A stretch of 64,000 nucleotides of DNA from contig JBDVJO010000010.1 of NCBI GenBank assembly GCA_039939375.1, positions 310,001 to 374,000 of the forward strand, written 5' to 3'. A model generated the notes under the pieces. It did no database searches and had not been told where the DNA came from. It worked only from the letters and a program-made list of their open reading frames with translations. Positions 27,821-34,701 of the stretch are shown here, piece by piece (the stretch's first letter is position 1; every line of letters begins with the position of its first letter). Position numbers and translations under genes: made by a program. The DNA comes from Paracrocinitomix sp039939375 (GTDB lineage Bacteria; Bacteroidota; Bacteroidia; Flavobacteriales_D; Crocinitomicaceae).

Positions 27821-28965
27821 TGAAACAATTTCTAGTTACATATCTATTGTTGCTTGCTTCAAGTCAATTGCTTGCAGCAGATGTTTGGAATCAAAAATCA
27901 AGCATGCCAGCAGAAGGAAGACATAGAACAACTGGTTTTTCTATTGGAAACAAAGGATATATGGGACTTGGTCATTATAATTCAGGACCAAATGGAAACA
28001 TAGCTAAAGCTGACATTTGGGAATATGATCCAACTAATGACTCATGGACTCAGAAAGCAGATTATGGTGGCGGCCCAACTTACGGAGCAACAGCCTTTAC
28101 TATTGACCAGTACGCTTATGTAGGTGCTCATGTTTATGGAACCAGTGAATTCTATAAATTCGACCCTATTGCTAATGAATGGACCCCAATTTCATCTAGT
28201 CCTGAAGGTGCTGCAGATCATGTTTCATTCTCTTTAAATGGAAAAGGTTATTTTATGACTTTTAGTAACTACTATCAATATAAACCAATCAATGACCAAT
28301 GGGCATTAATGGGAAGTACACCATCAAATGTAGGATCTTGGTCAAATGCCTTTGCTGTTGGAGAAAAAGGATATTTACTCGCGACAAATGGCTCGTTATA
28401 TGAATATAAAGAAATCACCAATACATGGACTTACAGAAGTGATTTCCCCGGTGAATCTGTTGGTGGATGGTCTAATTTTGTAGCCAATGGCAAAGCTTAC
28501 ATTTTTTCAGGATACATTGCATTTCTAAACCCAACATCTAGACAACTCTGGGAATACGATCCCGCAACAAACGGTTGGAATCAAATGGAAGATTTGCCCG
28601 GTGCAACAAGGAGATTTTCTTCAGCCTTCTCAATTGGTAACAAAGGCTATATTGGAACTGGAACAAACGGAACGAACATGAGTGATTTATGGGAATTTGA
28701 TCAAGTTTTGGCTTCTGAGAAATTAACATTGGATGAACCACAAATAATCTTCGATAATCAGAACAAGACCATCAAATTTATTCTGAACCATGAAAATTCA
28801 ATTGCTGGCTTAGATATTTACAATCTTAGTGGACAGTTAATTTTACATTTAGACTCCCCTACTCAAAATGAATGGATTAGTTTATTTGATTTTAACAAAG
28901 GACTTTATATTTGTGTTTTACGAGATGTAAACAACCATGTTTACAGTAAAAAAATTACGCTTTAA
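27820..28965 (+). CDS. Kelch-propeller T9SS cargo, copy 2
   Basis: 381 residues: signal peptide to about residue 19 (SSQLLAADVW), six Kelch blades, and a shorter, less canonical sorting region. The blades are recognisable by DIWEYDPTNDSWTQ, EFYKFDPIANEWTP and LWEYDPATNGWNQ. The tail after the propeller (IAGLDIYNLSGQLILHL to KKITL) has the strand pattern of T9SS tails but lacks the clear PNP motif of its neighbours, so export efficiency or anchoring may differ. Overlaps copy 1 by one base and abuts copy 3 directly. Blade 1 is the closest to copy 1. Confidence 0.85.
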   Translation: MKQFLVTYLLLLASSQLLAADVWNQKSSMPAEGRHRTTGFSIGNKGYMGLGHYNSGPNGNIAKADIWEYDPTNDSWTQKADYGGGPTYGATAFTIDQYAYVGAHVYGTSEFYKFDPIANEWTPISSSPEGAADHVSFSLNGKGYFMTFSNYYQYKPINDQWALMGSTPSNVGSWSNAFAVGEKGYLLATNGSLYEYKEITNTWTYRSDFPGESVGGWSNFVANGKAYIFSGYIAFLNPTSRQLWEYDPATNGWNQMEDLPGATRRFSSAFSIGNKGYIGTGTNGTNMSDLWEFDQVLASEKLTLDEPQIIFDNQNKTIKFILNHENSIAGLDIYNLSGQLILHLDSPTQNEWISLFDFNKGLYICVLRDVNNHVYSKKITL

Positions 28966-30201
28966 ATGAAAAAATTTTTACTCTTAAGTATACTCTTTTT
29001 ATCGGCTGCAACCTTTGGCCAAACTCAAAATACTTGGACCAAGAAAACATCATTTAGTGGTCTTAAACGAGCAAGAGCTGTTGCTTTCGTTGTAGAAGAC
29101 TATGGATATGTGGGTATGGGAGAAGATACAGCCGAAATGCCTCATAATGACTTATGGCGTTATGACCCATTGCTTGATGTTTGGTCACAAATGATGTCCT
29201 TACCCGGTTCAGTTAGAAGAAATGCTACCGCCACTGCTATTGGAGATAAAGGATATGTAGGAATGGGAGCAGATTCTTCAATTTCTACGACAGGAAGTAT
29301 TTTAGACGATTGGTGGGAATATGATCCACTATCAAATAACTGGACTCAAAAAGCAAGTTATCCTGGCGGTTATGACATTTTTAATAATACGAGCGCAAAT
29401 GGAATCTATTTCGCGACAGCATTTTCAATTGGAGATAAGGCATATGTTTGCGGAGGTAAAATGAGTTCAGATTTTTATGGAACCGATCTTTGGGAATATG
29501 ACCCTAACTTAGATACGTGGACAAGAAAAGCAGATTTCCCAGGCGGAGATCGCTATCAACTCTCAAGTTTCGCTGTTGACGGAAAAGGATATGTAGGATT
29601 AGGTATTGACCACGATTTATTCAGAAAAGACTGGTGGCAATACGATCCAGATCTAGATACTTGGACTGAAGCAAGTTCATTGCCTGGGGTTGCAAGAGGA
29701 GCAGCTTCTACTTTCGTTTTAGGGCAAAGAGGATATGTGGTATTCGGTTCAGATGGCGGATACAAAGATGAATTGTGGGAGTACAATCCTTTCTCAGATT
29801 CTTGGAACATTAAAGCCAACTTCCCAGCAGATGGTAGAAAAAATGCCATTGCGTTTGCAATTGGAAATAAAGGATATGCTGGACTAGGAAAAGGAGCTTC
29901 AGGTAAACGTAAAAGCTTTTATGAATATTCACCGCTACTTCCTGTTGGAAATGATGAGTTAGTAATGGAGAGTATTTCAGTTTATCCTAATCCTGCGCTA
30001 GAAGACGTCAAAATATCCTCTTTAAACAAAGAAATTTCAGCAATTTCGGTCTACAGTTTAGATGGAAGAATGCTATTTAATCAATTTCACAATGGAACAA
30101 CAATATTAAATCGTGGTCTTTTTGGAACTGGGACATTTATCGTTTTAGCCAAAGATGAACAAGGAAACATATTAGCAACAGAGAAGCTTATTTACCTATG
30201 A
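28966..30201 (+). CDS. Kelch-propeller T9SS cargo, copy 3
   Basis: 411 residues: signal peptide to about residue 18 (LSAATFGQTQ), six blades (DLWRYDPLLDVWSQ, DWWEYDPLSNNWTQ, DLWEYDPNLDTWTR, DWWQYDPDLDTWTE, ELWEYNPFSDSWNI, SFYEYSP). Blade 3 carries an insertion of about 10 residues (FNNTSANGIYF). The T9SS tail begins at SVYPNPALEDVKI. It starts on the base after the copy 2 stop and overlaps copy 4 by 4 bases (ATGA). Sequence divergence from copies 1 and 2 suggests an old duplication and possibly a different ligand. Confidence 0.87.
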   Translation: MKKFLLLSILFLSAATFGQTQNTWTKKTSFSGLKRARAVAFVVEDYGYVGMGEDTAEMPHNDLWRYDPLLDVWSQMMSLPGSVRRNATATAIGDKGYVGMGADSSISTTGSILDDWWEYDPLSNNWTQKASYPGGYDIFNNTSANGIYFATAFSIGDKAYVCGGKMSSDFYGTDLWEYDPNLDTWTRKADFPGGDRYQLSSFAVDGKGYVGLGIDHDLFRKDWWQYDPDLDTWTEASSLPGVARGAASTFVLGQRGYVVFGSDGGYKDELWEYNPFSDSWNIKANFPADGRKNAIAFAIGNKGYAGLGKGASGKRKSFYEYSPLLPVGNDELVMESISVYPNPALEDVKISSLNKEISAISVYSLDGRMLFNQFHNGTTILNRGLFGTGTFIVLAKDEQGNILATEKLIYL

Positions 30202-31406
30202 TAAAATTTTACTCTACGTTACTGATTTTAAGCGTCAGTCTTTCTTTAAGCGCCCAAGATGTCTGGATTCAAAGAGACTCCGTAAAAGGTCCACCAAGAG
30301 CAAATGCAGCAACTTTCGTTTCAAGAGATGATGGTTATGTAGTGACTGGATATGACGGTTTTGGCAAAAAAAGAAGTGCAGTATCTTACGACATTTCTCA
30401 AGATGACTGGGATTCTGAAGTTTCAATAGGTGGAGACACAGGAGATGGTCTAAATAGAACCTCTGCAATTGGTTTCAATGCATTGAACAATGGATATGTA
30501 GGTTTAGGTGAAGGTACCGGATTTCTATTTTCAGATTTATGGAAATATGACAGGGAAACAGAATCCTGGACTCAAATGGCTGATTTTGGTGGTGGAGCAA
30601 GAACACAAGCTGTAGTTTTTACAGTTGGAGACACAGCATATGTCGGGACAGGGAAAGGCGCTGACCTGGTTACCTTATACAATGATTTTTGGAAGTATGA
30701 TGCTGCCAACAATCTTTGGGAGCAAATCGCTAATTTCCCAGGAACTCCTAGAATGGACGCCACAGGAACTGGGATGACAGGACAAGGCTATGTGGGCATG
30801 GGATATGATGGTTCAACTTACACTACTGATTTTTATGCCTACTACCCGCTTTCAAATTCTTGGAGTCAAATTGCTGATTTCCCCGGAACGTCTAGAATAA
30901 ATGCAGTATCATTTGCCATGTTTCCACAGTTATTTATCACGACAGGAGATGATGGGTTTAATTACTTAAACGACACTTGGGAATATAATTATTTTGGAGA
31001 AGTTTGGACGCAAAGAGCTGACTTTCCAGCGGGAGGAAGAACAGGCGCATTTTCTTTTGTTATAGAAGGTAGAGCCTTTGTAGGAGGCGGAGTTGGATCA
31101 GGAGTTTATTATGATGATTTTTACGAATACACCGCATTACTTAGCAACGACATTGAGTTGAGCGAGAAAGTCAAGGTTTACCCAAACCCTAGTTCAGATC
31201 AAATATTTGTTGAGAATTTAGCTAATGATGGCTATCGAAAATTAGAGATTTATAACACTATTGGACAAGTTATTTATGCTGATAATATCATTGAACAGGG
31301 AAAAATTACCATTAATTTATCAGCCTTTGAGAATGCAACTTATTATCTTGCGCTTTATGATGAAAACAATCATGTTAAAACAACATCTTTTGTGGTTCAA
31401 AAATAA
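30198..31406 (+). CDS. Kelch-propeller T9SS cargo, copy 4
   Basis: 402 residues: signal peptide to about residue 19 (SVSLSLSAQDVW), six blades, and a T9SS tail from KVYPNPSSDQIFV. Blade 1 is degenerate (SAVSYDISQDDWDSE instead of a WEYDP strand), while blades 2-6 are regular (DLWKYDRETESWTQ, DFWKYDAANNLWEQ, DTWEYNYFGEVWTQ). It is the most divergent of the four. Its last 35 bases overlap the chosen start of the DUF4907 lipoprotein gene in another frame, which supports co-translation. Confidence 0.87.
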   Translation: MIKFYSTLLILSVSLSLSAQDVWIQRDSVKGPPRANAATFVSRDDGYVVTGYDGFGKKRSAVSYDISQDDWDSEVSIGGDTGDGLNRTSAIGFNALNNGYVGLGEGTGFLFSDLWKYDRETESWTQMADFGGGARTQAVVFTVGDTAYVGTGKGADLVTLYNDFWKYDAANNLWEQIANFPGTPRMDATGTGMTGQGYVGMGYDGSTYTTDFYAYYPLSNSWSQIADFPGTSRINAVSFAMFPQLFITTGDDGFNYLNDTWEYNYFGEVWTQRADFPAGGRTGAFSFVIEGRAFVGGGVGSGVYYDDFYEYTALLSNDIELSEKVKVYPNPSSDQIFVENLANDGYRKLEIYNTIGQVIYADNIIEQGKITINLSAFENATYYLALYDENNHVKTTSFVVQK

Positions 31407-31797
31407 AGGCATTCTTTTATGTCTAATCCTTTTTACTAGTTGTTCTGGTAACAATCCAGAAACGGAAGAAAATGAGAGCAATTCTATTGTTTCAGAAATA
31501 GTTCCTCAAGAGCAATCAGGTCAATCTGCCGATACAGATTTACTCGAAAATTCTGAAGACAATTTCACTTACGAAACTGTTTTTATTGAAGATCAAGGAT
31601 GGGGATACGAAATTTATAACAACGACAAATTATACATCAATCAGCCGCACATTCCAGCAATACAAGGAGTGAAAGGATTTAGTTCCTCTGAAAAAGCGGC
31701 GATAACAGCAGAGTTTGCAATTTATAAAATCCAGAATGGCATCTTACCTCCTACTCTTTCTAAACAAGAATTGGATAGCTTAAATGTTTTGGATTGA
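31372..31797 (+). CDS. DUF4907 lipoprotein
   Basis: 141 residues from the ATG at 31372. That start gives a proper lipoprotein signal (KNKGILLCLILFTSC) and overlaps the Kelch copy 4 gene by 35 bases; longer frames starting from 31261 only read through the Kelch gene in another frame. After an acidic linker, residues 60-141 match DUF4907 as I know it: GWGYEIYNNDKLYINQPHIP, VKGFSSSEKAAITAEF, and NGILPPTLSKQELDSL. DUF4907 proteins are small, Bacteroidota-specific and of unknown role. The location suggests a membrane-anchored partner of the Kelch cargo (inference). Confidence 0.8.
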   Translation: MLKQHLLWFKNKGILLCLILFTSCSGNNPETEENESNSIVSEIVPQEQSGQSADTDLLENSEDNFTYETVFIEDQGWGYEIYNNDKLYINQPHIPAIQGVKGFSSSEKAAITAEFAIYKIQNGILPPTLSKQELDSLNVLD

Positions 31798-31806
31798 TTT
31801 AATAAA

Positions 31807-31814
31807 TATCTTTG
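31807..31814 (+). promoter_or_regulatory. Candidate -7 element of trkA
   Basis: TATCTTTG matches TAnnTTTG, 17 bases before the trkA ATG. The nearest TTG upstream (31789-31791) is at a 15-base spacing, slightly short of the usual 17-23. Confidence 0.35.
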
Positions 31815-31831
31815 TTACACAATCAGTTTAA

Positions 31832-33172
31832 ATGAAGATCATAATTACAGGTGCAGGAGCAGTTGGATATCATTTAGCCAAAATGATGGCAAGTGAATCT
31901 CAAGACATCTACTTAATTGATGAAAATAAAGAAAGATTGAATTATGTTCAGTCTCATATTGATGTCTTTGCTATTCACGGAGATGCCAAATCTATCTCTA
32001 TTCTAAAAGAAGCTAAAGTGGATAGTTGTGACCTCTTAATCGCAGTTACGGCTTCAGAAGAAACTAATCTTCTGGTATCAATCTTGGCTAAAAAATTTGG
32101 TGCTAAAAGAACCATTGCAAGAATTAACAATCTTGAATTACAAGAAGAAGGAAATGTAGAGTTATTTGAATCTCTTGGAATCGATACATTGATATCTCCC
32201 GTTCAATTGGCAGCAGAAGAAATCATACGACTAGTTGCAAATAGTGTTTTTACGGATGATCATGAATTTGAAGACGGAAAATTAACCGTTTTCGGAATTT
32301 CTATAGATGATTCTTCCCCACTTAGGGATAAAACAATTTCTGAAAGTTCTTATTTGAATCCAGATTTAACATTTAAACCCATTGCCCTTCACCGAAAAGA
32401 AGAAACAATTATTGTCAACTCTGATACAAGAATATTAGAAGACGATATTGTTTACTTCATTTCAAACGAAGAATCTATTGATAATGTAATCAGTATTTGT
32501 GGAAAGCAGTGTTTTGAGATTAAGAACATCATGATTTTAGGTGGAAGCGCTATTGGTGTTTTGACTGCACAACTTTTGCAAGATCAATACAACGTTACCT
32601 TGATTGAGCGTAACAGAGAGTTGGCTGAAGAAATTGCAGCTAAATTGAGCAACACGTTGGTCTTGAATATTGATGGACGTGATGTTGCCGCAATTGAAGA
32701 AGAAGGACTAGGAGATATGGACGCATTTATTGCTGTTACAGGAGATTCTGAGTCTAATATCATGTCTTCATTAGTTGCGAAAAATCATAACGTTAAAAAG
32801 ACCATTGCGAGAGTTGAAAATGTAGATTATATACACCTGTCTCAAAATATCGGTATTGATACGTTGATCAATAAAAAAATCATAGCGGCAAGCAACATAT
32901 TCAAGTACGTAAGAAAAGGAGATGTTACCGCGATTGCTAATCTTCACGGAGTGGATGCAGAAATAATTGAATTCATTGTAAAACCGAATTCTAAGGTGAC
33001 TAAAAAGCGAATTAGAGACTTAAAGTTCCCAAAAACTGCGAATATTTGTGGTGTAGTTCGAAACAATATTGGTTTCATACCTTTCGGAGGCTTCCAGTTA
33101 GAAGAAGATGACCGCGCCGTTGTTTTCTCACTGACCGAATCCATTCATAAAATTGAAAAATATTTTCAATAA
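31832..33172 (+). CDS. trkA: Trk potassium uptake regulator TrkA
   Basis: 446-residue peripheral gating subunit that binds NAD(H) or ATP and controls TrkH. It has two tandem RCK units: the first with ITGAGAVGYHLAKMM and YLIDENKERL, the second from about residue 230 with IMILGGSAIGVLTAQLL and TLIERNRELAEE. Each is followed by a TrkA-C domain (KLTVFGISIDDSSPLRDK; AEIIEFIVKPNSKVTKKR). Length fits E. coli TrkA (458). The stop is immediately followed by the trkH ATG, so the two are one transcription unit. Confidence 0.95.
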   Translation: MKIIITGAGAVGYHLAKMMASESQDIYLIDENKERLNYVQSHIDVFAIHGDAKSISILKEAKVDSCDLLIAVTASEETNLLVSILAKKFGAKRTIARINNLELQEEGNVELFESLGIDTLISPVQLAAEEIIRLVANSVFTDDHEFEDGKLTVFGISIDDSSPLRDKTISESSYLNPDLTFKPIALHRKEETIIVNSDTRILEDDIVYFISNEESIDNVISICGKQCFEIKNIMILGGSAIGVLTAQLLQDQYNVTLIERNRELAEEIAAKLSNTLVLNIDGRDVAAIEEEGLGDMDAFIAVTGDSESNIMSSLVAKNHNVKKTIARVENVDYIHLSQNIGIDTLINKKIIAASNIFKYVRKGDVTAIANLHGVDAEIIEFIVKPNSKVTKKRIRDLKFPKTANICGVVRNNIGFIPFGGFQLEEDDRAVVFSLTESIHKIEKYFQ

Positions 33173-34639
33173 ATGGGAAGAAATCTCATCAGCAAATCTG
33201 TTATCGCGCATGTAGTTGCAAACATCATTATCATAATGGGGATATTGATGTTACCAGCATTGGGGTTTTCTGCCTACTATGGTGAAGATGATTTTTACCC
33301 TTTGCTCTCAGCCTCAGGAATAACATTGGTTATCGGTATTGTAATGCGGTTGGCTACCAGAAATAGTAAGGATGCAGAGATAAAAAAACGAGACGGATAC
33401 CTGATTGTTACCTTAAGTTGGCTCTCAATGGCAATTTTCGCAACACTACCCTATCTATTTAGTGGAGCAATTCCAAGCGTTACAAACGCTTTTTTCGAAT
33501 CTATGTCTGGATTAACCACCACCGGTGCTACCATTCTTGATGACATAGAATCACTGCCCCATGGCATTTTGTTTTGGCGTTCTATGACACAGTTCATTGG
33601 TGGAATGGGAATTATCGTTTTGACAATTGCCATACTTCCCATGTTAGGAATTGGAGGAATGGAGCTCTTTGTAGCAGAAGCACCAGGTCCAACCAAAGAC
33701 AAAATTCATCCTAGAATTAAAGAAACAGCGAAGCGATTATGGATCATCTATTTGATGCTCACAGTTGCGGAAACTATTATTCTTATGTTTTGCGGAATGA
33801 ACTTTTATGACGCTATAAATCATTCACTCACCACAAATTCAACTGGAGGTTTCTCTACCAAACAAGCCAGTGTAGCTGCTTTTAACTCTCCCTTAATAGA
33901 AATTGTAATCATGTTCTTCATGTTTGTTGCTGGAACGAATTTCACCTTAATCTACTTTGGCTTCAAAGGAAAATTCAACCGCTTTTGGAACAATGATGAG
34001 TTCAAATGGTATTTAGGAGCAGTTTTGGGCTTGATTATAATTTTGACTCCGATCATTTGGTTAGAAACTGACCTTTCATTGGGACGATCGCTGCGAGACG
34101 TTTCGTTCCAAGTCATTAGTATCATCACCACAACAGGCTACGCAACTGCTGACTACACCTTATGGGGACCTTTGGCAACTTTTGTTTTCTTTTTGCTCTT
34201 ATTTTCAGGAGCATCCGCCGGATCAACTTCTGGTGGAATAAAAATCGTACGAATTGTCTTGTTGATGAAAAACGGATTTTTAGAATTCAAAAAACGACTT
34301 CATCCTAGTGCCATCTTACCGGTTTATTTGAACAAACAATCAGTGCCTAGCAATATCATCTATAATTTATTGGCTTTTATATTCCTGTACTTGTTCGTGT
34401 TTACTATTGGAGCATTAGCCATGACCGCTTTAGGCGAAACCTTTGACGTGGCGCTTTCATCTGTGGCAACATCACTCGGAAATGTTGGGCCAGGAATCGC
34501 AGAAATCGGGCCTTCAGGAACCTTTTCCGGAATAGCTGATGGTGGTAAGTGGATTTTATCTTTTCTAATGTTATTCGGTAGATTAGAGCTTTTTACTGTT
34601 GCGCTTCTCTTTACTCCATACTATTGGCGAAGAAATTAA
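33173..34639 (+). CDS. trkH: Trk potassium uptake membrane subunit TrkH
   Basis: 488-residue polytopic membrane protein that conducts K+ into the cell. Four M1-P-M2-like repeats show the selectivity-filter Gly regions: SMSGLTTTGATIL, SLTTNSTGGFSTKQ, SIITTTGYATADY and TSLGNVGPGI. Length and helix count match TrkH/TrkG. Starts on the base after the trkA stop. No terminator is visible between it and the recQ gene that follows after 62 bases. Confidence 0.95.
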   Translation: MGRNLISKSVIAHVVANIIIIMGILMLPALGFSAYYGEDDFYPLLSASGITLVIGIVMRLATRNSKDAEIKKRDGYLIVTLSWLSMAIFATLPYLFSGAIPSVTNAFFESMSGLTTTGATILDDIESLPHGILFWRSMTQFIGGMGIIVLTIAILPMLGIGGMELFVAEAPGPTKDKIHPRIKETAKRLWIIYLMLTVAETIILMFCGMNFYDAINHSLTTNSTGGFSTKQASVAAFNSPLIEIVIMFFMFVAGTNFTLIYFGFKGKFNRFWNNDEFKWYLGAVLGLIIILTPIIWLETDLSLGRSLRDVSFQVISIITTTGYATADYTLWGPLATFVFFLLLFSGASAGSTSGGIKIVRIVLLMKNGFLEFKKRLHPSAILPVYLNKQSVPSNIIYNLLAFIFLYLFVFTIGALAMTALGETFDVALSSVATSLGNVGPGIAEIGPSGTFSGIADGGKWILSFLMLFGRLELFTVALLFTPYYWRRN

Positions 34640-34688
34640 CCAAGCAACTTTACTTTTCAACAATCCCCATTTACCCCTAGATTTCTTT

Positions 34689-34696
34689 TAGTTTTG
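34689..34696 (+). promoter_or_regulatory. Candidate -7 element very close to the recQ GTG start
   Basis: TAGTTTTG fits TAnnTTTG and ends 5 bases before the GTG at 34702. If used, transcription would begin at or just after the start codon, giving a leaderless message. No TTG is found at the expected spacing, so this may be chance. Confidence 0.25.
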
Positions 34697-34701
34697 TTGA
34701 A

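Noticed and set aside
29556..29849. 97-residue antisense frame in Kelch copy 3
   Set aside because: It lies wholly inside a well-supported Kelch gene and similar antisense frames occur in the other copies, as expected from repeated W-E-Y-D-P codons.
31261..31371. Longer start for the DUF4907 gene
   Set aside because: The extra 37 residues are an out-of-frame reading of the Kelch copy 4 sorting tail, and they would put a long chain ahead of the lipoprotein signal.
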